From VGKP01 sp038045285 (GTDB taxonomy: Archaea > Nanobdellota > Nanobdellia > Pacearchaeales > GW2011-AR1), in the NCBI GenBank assembly GCA_038045285.1, contig JBBSYK010000033.1:1-9748 (forward strand): a stretch of 9,748 nucleotides of DNA, in the 5' to 3' direction. The notes under the pieces are model-generated. The model saw only the letters and a list, made by a program, of their open reading frames with translations. It was not told where the DNA came from and ran no database searches. The position numbers and the translations under genes were made by a program. Positions 1 through 5,913 of this stretch are shown here, one piece after another. How positions within the stretch are numbered: the first letter of the stretch is position 1; each line of letters opens with the position of its first letter.

Positions 1-3000
1 ATTACAGCATTGGAGATACTCCTGGAACAGCAGGAGTATCTGGATGTATGAATTTGACAAATAATAATACCGTTTATATACAGACAGGAAATATTGTTCC
101 TTCTGGAACAATGGCTTCCTGCATAAACATAACTGCCTCGAATGTGACATTCAATGGAAATGGGTATTGGATTAGCAATGTAACATTTAATCAGAGCGTA
201 ATATTTAGCAATAATAGGCAAAATATTACAATAAGAAACGCAAATGTGAGCAATAATATGGGTGATGGCTTGACATTTAGTGATGTTAATTATTCATTGA
301 TTATTAATGGGACGTTTGATTCGAATGATGATGGGATTTTTATTCTAAGAAGCAGTAATACTACTGTAATAAATAATATAGCTAGGAATAATACAAATGA
401 TGGGTTCTCGACTGCTATTGGAAACGGTACAGTCATAAATAATACGGCCTCATTTAATTTTGGATTTGGGGTTCGTATCCAGGGTATTACTAATGTTAAT
501 GTTACAGCTAATTTTGTGAGCAATAACACTTTAGGAGGCATTCTTCTTTCTGGAGGAGGAAGACATACTGTGAATTTTAATACTATAACTAATAATTCAG
601 GCAATGGTTTAAGATTGAGTACAACCGGCAGTGGCTCTAACACAATAATAAATAATACTATAACTTATAACTCAATAAGCGGGATAGACATAGTAAGTTC
701 TTCTGTAGGAAATACAGTTGATAATAATACAATTAGTTTTAATGGAGAGGCAGGTATTTTTAAGAGTTCGTCTAGTTCAGGAGCGATTTATAATTTTAGT
801 TTTAATGTAATTAATTTCAATAAGTACGGGATCAATTTATCTTTAAACGGAAATAGCCAAATTGTTAATAATGTTGTAAATAACAACTCGCATAGCGGGG
901 TTATTACTGCTTCTAATGGTGGCGCAGTAGGTGTAATAAATATAGTTAATAACAGTTTTAATAATAATTCTATTTATGGTGTATTTACTATAGTAAGAAT
1001 AAACATTACTAATAATACGATACAGCTAAGTACAATTGGTATTTATGCTAATTCAAGCAATAACATAATTGGGAATAATACGATTAAAGACAATTCACAA
1101 TATGGAATATATTTGAATTACAGCTTGTTAAATAACATAACCGGCAATATATTTATTAATAACACCATTGCTGCAATAAATCTAACAAATGCCCAGAACA
1201 ACACAATTATTAACAACTCTGGAGATGGAAATACGTATGGAATCAGTTTTGCTTCTGGTTCAAGCGGAAATCAAATATATAATAATATAATTAGAAATTC
1301 AAGAAAAGATGCAGTGTTTATTGCTGATTCTGCTTCTGGGAATAATTCATTTGCAAATATGAGTTTATTGGGAACAAATAATTCTTTCTACGATGTTAGA
1401 TTTGCGTCTTCTGGGATTAATAATACTTTTATTATTGATACGAACATATCAAATTATACATTTACAGGAACAGGAGGGATAGTAATATTTAGGCATAGCA
1501 GGTTTGGGCAGATTGAATTTTTGAAGAATATCAGCGGAAACAGCCATAATTTATCGCTTGATGTGCAGATAAGAAATAACAGCATTTTTGTGAATGGCTC
1601 TAAAGGAGCATTGAACCAGACAGCGAATATAACGCTGTATGGAATAAAAAGAGATCTTATTAATCCTCGTATAATAAGGGCTGGGGAGACATGCACACAA
1701 GCAATGGGCTGCTATAACTTCACTGCTCTTACTGCAGGGACAGTTTCATTTAATGTAACTGGATGGAGCAATTACAGCATTGGAGATTTGCCTGTTATTA
1801 ATTTCACTGCGCCGACATTTGCCAACAACACTAAGATAACGCCGACAGGAGGAGCGCAGGCCAATATAAGCATAAACTCTTCCGGCTTGAGTGAATTTAC
1901 CTGGAATTGGAATGGAACAAATTATACTATGTATAATGATTCTCTGGTGCTGATGATGAATTTTGAGAATTTGTCTGATCTTGGAGAGAATCAGACTTTT
2001 GTAAGAGATAATAGCAGATATGGGAATAACGGGACGATGGTCAATGGAGCCGATTATAATTTGACGAATGTGAAGTATGGGAAAGCAGCAGAATTTAATG
2101 GAGTAGATGATGCTTTAATAATTACAGACACTACAAATAGTCAATTAGACTTTACCGGAAATATGACTATGGAAGCATGGGTTTATAGGAGAGGAACGCC
2201 TTCATCACAAGCGAGAGTTGTTGGGAAAGGAGATTTATACTTATTATATACAGGTACTGATAATATAATGCGTTGTTATTCTAGTGGTTTGAATACAACA
2301 CAGATATTAGCTATTACAGCTTTACCACAAAATATTTGGACTCATGTTGCATGTACTTTTGCAACAGGGTTAAGAAGCCTTTATATTGATGGGAAATTAG
2401 TTTCCTCTGATACCCCGACTGGTGTATTTACTGTTAATAATGAAAATCTGGCTATTGGGAATTACATAGTTCCAGGAGCAGGTTATAGATTCAACGGCAC
2501 AATCGACGAAATAAAGATTTGGAACAGAACACTGAGCGCTGATGAGATAAATCAGACGTATTACTCTGGCTTATATAGACTCGGAAATACGTCATGGGAG
2601 TTTTACACGAACAAGACGAATTTAACTCGCGGGAGTTATACTTATCAGGGAATTGTGAAAGATGGTGCGGGAACGCAGAGTCAGACAGAGTGGAGGACTC
2701 TAAGAGTAAATAATTTGCCGACTGCAACTTTAGTCACGCCGACAATTTGGAATCAGACTACTAACAGGACACCTAGTTTCACATGGACAAGCAATGATGC
2801 TGATTCTGATGCTATAACTTATGAATTGAATTTAACATGTTATGTGACAACTGGCGGAGGATGTTCAGGGAAGGGAAGTGATGAAAGATATGTACAGTCT
2901 ATTGTAGGAACAACACATAATTTAGCTGGAGATTTACAGTATTTGATTGATTATAATAATTATTACAATTGGTCTGTGCGTGCATATGATGGAAGCGAGT

Positions 3001-3461
3001 ACGGGGCATGGACGAATATATTTGGTTTGAATATTTCAGCTCTTGTCGCGATAAGCTTGCCAGTGAGCACTATTGATTTCGGCTTATTGACTCAAGGGCA
3101 GAGCAAGAATACTACTACTGGAGATCCTGCGCCATTTAGAATACAAAATGACGGAAATGCATTTGTGAATATTACAGTCAATGGAACTAATCTTTGGCTT
3201 ACAAAAGCAAATCCAGATAGATTTTATCAGTTTAAGATTGCTAACAATAGTGCTGAAAATGGCTCGTTCAGCTGGAGCCAGAGTCTTATTTCATTTAGAA
3301 ATATGAGCGGACCTGCAGTTACATTGCTTTCAATTATTGAGTTAAATTATACTGATGCCAGCGATACAGCGCTTATTGACTTGCTTGTTGAAGATCCAGC
3401 AAGCGAGCCTGCTGGGCAGAAGTTATCAACTGTCACATTCACTGCGTCATTGGGAGAATAA
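1..3461 (+). CDS. Large secreted beta-helix / LamG surface protein, 5' end outside the window
   Basis: The reading frame is open from the first codon of the window (codon 1 at base 3, reading YSIGDTPGTAG), so the gene starts upstream and the ATG at 48 is probably internal. Counting residues from that ATG: 1-450 is a right-handed parallel beta-helix of the NosD/PbH1 type with many 'NNT-I-N-N' rungs and N-glycosylation sequons. Around 575-590 is the linker GWSNYSIGD. About 632-840 is a LamG/concanavalin-like domain ('FNGVDDAL', 'MTMEAWV', 'WTHVACTF', 'SLYIDGKLV', 'GTIDEIKIWNRTLSADEI'). About 850-1000 is an Ig/fibronectin-like region. About 1000-1137 is a final beta domain ('STIDFGLL', 'PFRIQNDGNAFVNITV', 'EPAGQKLSTVTFTAS'). 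There is no C-terminal membrane segment, so it is probably held at the surface by partner proteins. The stop TAA is at 3459-3461. The domain calls are family recognition; the cell-surface role is inferred. The last 43 codons are duplicated at 4313-4443. Confidence 0.9.
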   Translation, partial: YSIGDTPGTAGVSGCMNLTNNNTVYIQTGNIVPSGTMASCINITASNVTFNGNGYWISNVTFNQSVIFSNNRQNITIRNANVSNNMGDGLTFSDVNYSLIINGTFDSNDDGIFILRSSNTTVINNIARNNTNDGFSTAIGNGTVINNTASFNFGFGVRIQGITNVNVTANFVSNNTLGGILLSGGGRHTVNFNTITNNSGNGLRLSTTGSGSNTIINNTITYNSISGIDIVSSSVGNTVDNNTISFNGEAGIFKSSSSSGAIYNFSFNVINFNKYGINLSLNGNSQIVNNVVNNNSHSGVITASNGGAVGVINIVNNSFNNNSIYGVFTIVRINITNNTIQLSTIGIYANSSNNIIGNNTIKDNSQYGIYLNYSLLNNITGNIFINNTIAAINLTNAQNNTIINNSGDGNTYGISFASGSSGNQIYNNIIRNSRKDAVFIADSASGNNSFANMSLLGTNNSFYDVRFASSGINNTFIIDTNISNYTFTGTGGIVIFRHSRFGQIEFLKNISGNSHNLSLDVQIRNNSIFVNGSKGALNQTANITLYGIKRDLINPRIIRAGETCTQAMGCYNFTALTAGTVSFNVTGWSNYSIGDLPVINFTAPTFANNTKITPTGGAQANISINSSGLSEFTWNWNGTNYTMYNDSLVLMMNFENLSDLGENQTFVRDNSRYGNNGTMVNGADYNLTNVKYGKAAEFNGVDDALIITDTTNSQLDFTGNMTMEAWVYRRGTPSSQARVVGKGDLYLLYTGTDNIMRCYSSGLNTTQILAITALPQNIWTHVACTFATGLRSLYIDGKLVSSDTPTGVFTVNNENLAIGNYIVPGAGYRFNGTIDEIKIWNRTLSADEINQTYYSGLYRLGNTSWEFYTNKTNLTRGSYTYQGIVKDGAGTQSQTEWRTLRVNNLPTATLVTPTIWNQTTNRTPSFTWTSNDADSDAITYELNLTCYVTTGGGCSGKGSDERYVQSIVGTTHNLAGDLQYLIDYNNYYNWSVRAYDGSEYGAWTNIFGLNISALVAISLPVSTIDFGLLTQGQSKNTTTGDPAPFRIQNDGNAFVNITVNGTNLWLTKANPDRFYQFKIANNSAENGSFSWSQSLISFRNMSGPAVTLLSIIELNYTDASDTALIDLLVEDPASEPAGQKLSTVTFTASLGE
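1771..1787 (+). repeat. 17-bp direct repeat of the window start, marking a repeated protein module
   Basis: Bases 1-17 are identical to 1771-1787 and both encode 'YSIGD' in the same frame. At the second copy this follows 'FNVTGWSN' and closes a module after the beta-helix. The window therefore probably begins just after an earlier copy of the same module, and the full protein would have at least two. Confidence 0.7.
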
Positions 3462-3463
3462 AA
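3331..3463 (+). repeat. 133-bp direct repeat, copy A (3' end of surface gene)
   Basis: This stretch encodes the last 43 residues and stop of the surface protein plus two bases, and matches 4313-4445 at every position by eye. Upstream, similarity fades after about 8 bases (two mismatches). Downstream, it continues imperfectly for about 45 bases, with a one-base indel, into a short open start 'M(K/E)NKYN(L/M)E'. Copy A is joined to the functional gene. Copies A and B bracket the first toxin-antitoxin module and are 982 bp apart. Confidence 0.95.
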
Positions 3464-3512
3464 TGAAAAATAAATATAACTTAGAAGTAATGGAAAAAGA
3501 AATAAATAAGAA
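3463..3512 (+). pseudogene. Truncated start of a downstream gene (copy A)
   Basis: An ATG lies one base after the surface-gene stop and reads MKNKYNLEVMEKEINKKI before running into the antisense of the toxin gene. Copy B at 4446 begins almost identically (MENKYNMEGMEREIN). The shared part is about 45 bases. This looks like the 5' end of the gene that originally followed the surface protein, cut off by the inserted block. The frame stays open far beyond this, but only as an antisense shadow of the toxin-antitoxin genes. The original gene's identity is uncertain; it may be the gene now at 7283. Confidence 0.4.
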
Positions 3513-3527
3513 AATTGAGAAAGAAGA

Positions 3528-3977
3528 TTACTTTTTAGAGGATAATAATTTAATTAACTCTTCTGTTGAGAATATTTTTATCTTAGATTGTTCTTTAAAT
3601 GCTTTTTCATCTGACCAGATGGCACAATTTAAAGAAAGAGCTAATGCAAAGTACGGGTCATCTTTTTTAGAATCTTCATGTGGTGATAACGAATGTGCAT
3701 CAGATAAGTATTTAATATACTCTTCTTTCGAGAACGAATCTATCTTTGATTCTATTATTGAGAGAAGAAAAGCAAACATCTGCTCGTTAATCTTGCCATA
3801 TTTCAAAACTCTTTCTTTATCGGATATTAATTCTTCAAAGGCGTATTTAGGAACAACTAAGCGGGTCCCTCTATGCGGCAATTCTTCGATTATTCTTCTT
3901 CTTTCAGAGCCAATATTGAAGAATGAGAAGAGAATAGAAGCATCAACTACAAGTGTTAAAGGCAGTTTGTTTATCAT
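3528..3977 (-). CDS. PIN-domain ribonuclease toxin (VapC type), module 1
   Basis: A 149-residue protein with a PIN-domain layout. The first acidic residue is D12 in 'LVVDASILFS', then E48 in 'PKYAFEEL', D106/D107 in 'KKDDPYFALAL', and D123 in 'AIWSDEKAF'. This is the usual quartet that binds Mg/Mn in VapC RNases, which cut tRNA or other RNA when not held by the antitoxin. The ATG is at 3977, nine bases after the stop of the upstream antitoxin, so the two are co-transcribed on the minus strand. Length and the closing 'IKIFSTEELIKLL' match the paralogous toxin of module 2 ('VKVFLTSDIIKFL'). The overall sequence is strongly diverged from it. The RNA target is unknown. Confidence 0.85.
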   Translation of the reverse strand: MINKLPLTLVVDASILFSFFNIGSERRRIIEELPHRGTRLVVPKYAFEELISDKERVLKYGKINEQMFAFLLSIIESKIDSFSKEEYIKYLSDAHSLSPHEDSKKDDPYFALALSLNCAIWSDEKAFKEQSKIKIFSTEELIKLLSSKK

Positions 3978-3986
3978 AACTGCTTC

Positions 3987-4223
3987 TTATAAATCATGTC
4001 TTTTGGCAACTCTTTCTTTTAGTTCTGAACCTAATTGTGATGCTAATTCATCAGTCATTTTAGAATTCTTTAATAATTCATCAGCTACTTTAAACATAAG
4101 TTTCTCTGCTAGTCGCTCTTTAAGCGCTTTAGAGACTAAAGCAACTACTTCTTCTTTAGTTAATTCTCTAAATCCCAATTTTAATTCTTCAGGTATTTTT
4201 ATTTTAATGAATGTTTCTTCCAT
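3987..4223 (-). CDS. Antitoxin partner of the PIN toxin, module 1 (VapB-like)
   Basis: A 78-residue, highly charged and mostly helical protein. It starts with a beta-strand-like 'FIKIKIPEELK', which suits a ribbon-helix-helix or swapped-strand DNA-binding end. The rest is a Lys/Glu-rich helical tail that would wrap the toxin. It lies directly upstream of the toxin with a nine-base gap. The start matches the module 2 antitoxin ('VIKVEVPLELK'), showing common origin. The start codon at 4223 is supported by a TATA box about 26 bases upstream, giving a leaderless transcript. The family is assigned from position and size more than from a clear motif. Confidence 0.75.
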   Translation of the reverse strand: MEETFIKIKIPEELKLGFRELTKEEVVALVSKALKERLAEKLMFKVADELLKNSKMTDELASQLGSELKERVAKRHDL

Positions 4224-4245
4224 AAGAAATGATAATATAGATGAG

Positions 4246-4253
4246 TATATAAA
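4246..4253 (-). promoter_or_regulatory. TATA box of toxin-antitoxin module 1
   Basis: On the minus strand this reads TTTATATA, preceded by a purine-rich BRE-like GAAAAA. Its centre is about 26 bases from the antitoxin ATG, so transcription should start at or near the start codon. The flanking sequence up to about 4284 is clearly related to the same region of module 2 (5415-5462). Confidence 0.7.
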
Positions 4254-4312
4254 TTTTTCTTCATTTTCTCTGCGAAAAATGGATGTTTGCTTCTTATGTG
4301 CTGAATTACTTG

Positions 4313-4445
4313 CAATTATTGAGTTAAATTATACTGATGCCAGCGATACAGCGCTTATTGACTTGCTTGTTGAAGATCCAGCAAGCGAGCCTGCTGGGCA
4401 GAAGTTATCAACTGTCACATTCACTGCGTCATTGGGAGAATAAAA
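4313..4445 (+). repeat. 133-bp direct repeat, copy B (orphan 3' end of surface gene)
   Basis: Identical to 3331-3463. It encodes 'IIELNYTDASD' through 'VTFTASLGE' and stop (4441-4443), but has no gene upstream: the sequence to its left is the regulatory region of toxin-antitoxin module 1. It is therefore a displaced gene end. Complete identity next to strongly diverged toxin-antitoxin modules points to a recent copying event or ongoing gene conversion. Confidence 0.95.
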
Positions 4446-4500
4446 ATGGAAAATAAATATAACATGGAGGGAATGGAGAGAGAAATAAATGAAATAAAAA
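4446..4500 (+). pseudogene. Truncated start of a downstream gene (copy B)
   Basis: An ATG two bases after the orphan stop codon reads MENKYNMEGMEREINEIKI and then enters the palindromic element at 4521. It corresponds to copy A at 3463, with several substitutions and a one-base indel. The frame stays open to 5921, but that stretch is antisense to the module 2 genes and is not considered coding. Confidence 0.4.
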
Positions 4501-4520
4501 TAACTGCTTTTATACTGAGA

Positions 4521-4680
4521 AAATTAAATTTGTGCAAACTCCCTACTTTAGTTCGTGAGCAAGCAAATTTAATTTTCGAGGCTGAGAAACTCTTTGAGTT
4601 TCGAGGTGCTCAGAAACTATCAGTTTCTGACATGTTCAAGGACCCTCAGACTAAAGTCTGTGGCGTGTCCGAGTTCTTGA
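4521..4680. repeat. Palindrome-cluster element E1 (MITE-like)
   Basis: Four hairpins lie in a row. The first has a perfect 12-bp stem, AAATTAAATTTG (4521-4532) with its complement at 4564-4575, enclosing CCCTACTTTAGTTCG. The second is GAAACTC/GAGTTTC (4586-4592/4596-4602). The third is TCAGAAACT/AGTTTCTGA (4610-4618/4622-4630). The fourth is CAGACT/AGTCTG (4647-4652/4655-4660) inside an outer stem TCAAGGAC/GTTCTTGA (4636-4643/4673-4680). The first hairpin matches E2 (7887-7948) in direct orientation. The last matches the reverse complement of the E2 end hairpin. It fills the space between repeat copy B and the end of the module 2 toxin gene, and could also act as a terminator for it. Confidence 0.8.
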
Positions 4681-4684
4681 CATA

Positions 4685-5101
4685 TCAGATTTTGCCTTCA
4701 AGAAGAAATTTAATTATGTCAGAAGTTAAGAAAACTTTTACTAACAATTGCTTTTTGAGGTGTGGATCATTGGACCAAATTGAAGCATTAATTGATAATG
4801 CCAAGGCAAGAAAATCTGCATCATTTAGATCTTCTAGAACTTGCAATGTTTCCATAATAAAGTTTTCGTATTGTGAAAATTTTAAAAATATTATCTTCTC
4901 TTCAACTTCAAGCAGCCTCATCTTAAATTCTTGCTCTGAAAGTCTTGATTTAGCTAAACATTCCTCTCTGTGTTTTTCGAATTCCAATTTTACAAATTCA
5001 GGAGAAAAAAACTCTGTTTTAATAGAAGAAAATAAATATGAGGATATAGAACTAGGATTCATAAGAGAAAATAGTACGTTATTGTCTAATACAATTTTCA
5101 T
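4685..5101 (-). CDS. PIN-domain ribonuclease toxin (VapC type), module 2
   Basis: A 138-residue protein with PIN signatures: D6 in 'KIVLDNNVLFS', E40 in 'EFVKLEFEKH', D94/D96 in 'LNDADFLALAL', and D112 in 'IWSNDPHLKK'. These are the expected metal-binding acidic residues of a VapC-like RNase. The ATG at 5101 follows the antitoxin stop by six bases, so the pair forms one minus-strand unit. It is a paralogue of the toxin at 3528-3977 with the same motif spacing but low identity elsewhere. The stop lies next to palindromic element E1. The target RNA cannot be told from the sequence. Confidence 0.85.
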   Translation of the reverse strand: MKIVLDNNVLFSLMNPSSISSYLFSSIKTEFFSPEFVKLEFEKHREECLAKSRLSEQEFKMRLLEVEEKIIFLKFSQYENFIMETLQVLEDLNDADFLALALSINASIWSNDPHLKKQLLVKVFLTSDIIKFLLEGKI

Positions 5102-5107
5102 TTCAAT

Positions 5108-5392
5108 TTATAAAAACTTCTCTCTTTTCACAGAAGAAATTTTACTTAATAATTCTACTCTCTTTTCAGGAGAAAGTTCTTCTAGTAATTTTTTAAATCT
5201 TCCTTTCTTTGCTCTTCTTCCTAAATCGATAGACCATTTGATTAGTTCTTGTTCTTCTTTTGTGTATAATTTTGCTTTTATGGCCTCAAACTTAACTTTC
5301 GATATAAAATCTTTGACAACTCTAGCTAAAGCTGCTTCAAACTTATCTTTTAATTCTAAAGGAACTTCTACTTTTATTACTATTTCTGCCAT
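5108..5392 (-). CDS. Antitoxin partner of the PIN toxin, module 2 (VapB-like)
   Basis: A 94-residue charged protein. It opens with the strand-like 'IVIKVEVPLELKDKF', resembling the module 1 antitoxin, and continues as Lys/Glu-rich helices ('KLLEELSPEKRVELLSKI'). It is the first gene of a two-gene minus-strand unit, six bases before the toxin start. The start at 5392 is fixed by a TATA box 26 bases upstream. It probably neutralises the adjacent toxin and represses the shared promoter, as in other VapBC pairs; that role is inferred from position. Confidence 0.75.
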   Translation of the reverse strand: MAEIVIKVEVPLELKDKFEAALARVVKDFISKVKFEAIKAKLYTKEEQELIKWSIDLGRRAKKGRFKKLLEELSPEKRVELLSKISSVKREKFL

Positions 5393-5414
5393 TAAAGAAA
5401 ATATCTATGTTAAA

Positions 5415-5422
5415 TATATAAA
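5415..5422 (-). promoter_or_regulatory. TATA box of toxin-antitoxin module 2
   Basis: On the minus strand it reads TTTATATA (extending to TTTATATATTT), preceded by GAAAGA, a plausible BRE. The centre lies about 26 bases from the antitoxin ATG at 5392, giving a leaderless transcript. Upstream, 5423-5462 aligns with the module 1 region at about 80% by eye, apart from a nine-base insertion that creates an ATTTT/AAAAT inverted repeat (5444-5458). Confidence 0.7.
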
Positions 5423-5468
5423 TCTTTCTGATCTTTTGTCTGCATTTTCGTCAAAAATAGATTTGAGT

Positions 5469-5855
5469 TTAAAGTGTGACGCGAATGATAAAATTCTCTT
5501 TACCTTTGGTGAGATTGGCTGCATATTGCAAAGCTGCTTTAATATGCTCTCTTGTAAGCGGTGTTATGAAACTTTAGAGAATTCTGGTAATTATGTTACT
5601 AATAGCCCAGAATTCTCTAATGGACAATCGTCAAGAACAAAGTTCTTGAACGCTTCGAGAATTAAAATTCTCGATGTCTTAAAAATAAGCAATACAATCA
5701 ACAGAATTGTCCATATTAATAATTTCTTTGGCTGGAATGCCTCCTTCAAGCATCTCCAGGACTTGCTAGACCATAACTCTAGTTCCTTTGAATGTGAGTT
5801 TTCCATGACGGATATTGCTATCCGCGATAATGTATTTATTAATTTCGATTCTCAT
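5469..5855 (-). pseudogene. Broken DUF433-family antitoxin gene
   Basis: The minus strand from ATG 5855 reads MRIEINKYIIADSNIRHGKL then TFKGTRVMV, the typical DUF433 opening ('..DPNIRHGKP.F.GTRV.V'). An in-frame TAG follows. The same frame continues as QVLEMLEGGIPAKEIIN. After an insertion at 5562-5714, still in register, the family's C-terminal part resumes as PLTREHIKAALQYAANL and ends at TAA 5469-5471. The gene therefore carries a nonsense codon and an in-frame insertion of about 153 bp that replaces roughly the 'YFP' segment. DUF433 proteins are usually antitoxins of PIN-like DUF5615 toxins. No intact toxin follows; the module 2 promoter begins shortly afterwards. This is the relic of a third module. 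Confidence 0.85.
5562..5714. repeat. Palindrome-cluster element E3 inserted in the DUF433 gene
   Basis: The insertion is defined by where the DUF433 reading stops and resumes. It contains nested perfect inverted repeats: TAGAGAATTCTGG at 5575-5587 with 5607-5619 (13 bp), ATGGACAAT at 5620-5628 with 5706-5714 (9 bp), TCAAGAAC/GTTCTTGA at 5631-5638/5642-5649, and TCGAGAATT/AATTCTCGA at 5655-5663/5666-5674. The TCAAGAAC/GTTCTTGA arms are the same as those closing the last hairpins of E1 and E2. The inner ACTTTAGT core is missing, so it is a related but different type. Boundaries are uncertain by a few bases. Confidence 0.75.
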
Positions 5856-5875
5856 AAAGAATTTGAAATTGAGAT

Positions 5876-5886
5876 AATATATAATT
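5876..5886 (-). promoter_or_regulatory. TATA box of the DUF433 relic, between divergent genes
   Basis: The near-palindromic AATATATAATT has its centre about 26 bases from the DUF433 ATG at 5855, the same spacing as in the two intact modules. This supports 5855 as the true start. On the plus strand the same box lies about 34 bases from the COG2865-type start. A transcript from it would cut into the Shine-Dalgarno sequence at 5901-5907, so that gene probably uses another promoter. Confidence 0.5.
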
Positions 5887-5913
5887 CTTTCCATGATAGT
5901 GGAGGAGTGAAAG

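Noticed and set aside
290..643. Minus-strand frame rich in Leu, Val and Pro within the surface gene
   Set aside because: It is the antisense of the Asn-rich beta-helix repeats, whose AAT/AAC codons read as Ile/Leu/Val on the other strand.
3355..4443. A plus-strand open frame of 362 codons ending in the surface-protein tail
   Set aside because: It overlaps the surface gene in another frame, then reads antisense through two genes with clear PIN-type and antitoxin features; only its last 43 codons match a real protein, because of the duplicated gene end.
4521..4680. A CRISPR array
   Set aside because: The repeats are hairpins of different sequence and spacing, with no regular spacers and no cas genes nearby.
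4521..4680. A riboswitch or structured non-coding RNA
   Set aside because: The related copy E2 lies in an unrelated context with one hairpin in the opposite orientation, which fits a mobile repeat better than a cis-regulatory RNA.
5787..5789. TAG read as an amino acid in the DUF433 gene
   Set aside because: The TAG lies before the insertion in a gene that is broken in any case, and TAG also appears as the normal stop at 7784-7786; simple decay is the better explanation.
5591..5806. A minus-strand 71-codon frame with a hydrophobic stretch
   Set aside because: It is a different frame over the DUF433 relic and element E3; the hydrophobic run is read out of frame from coding and palindromic sequence.
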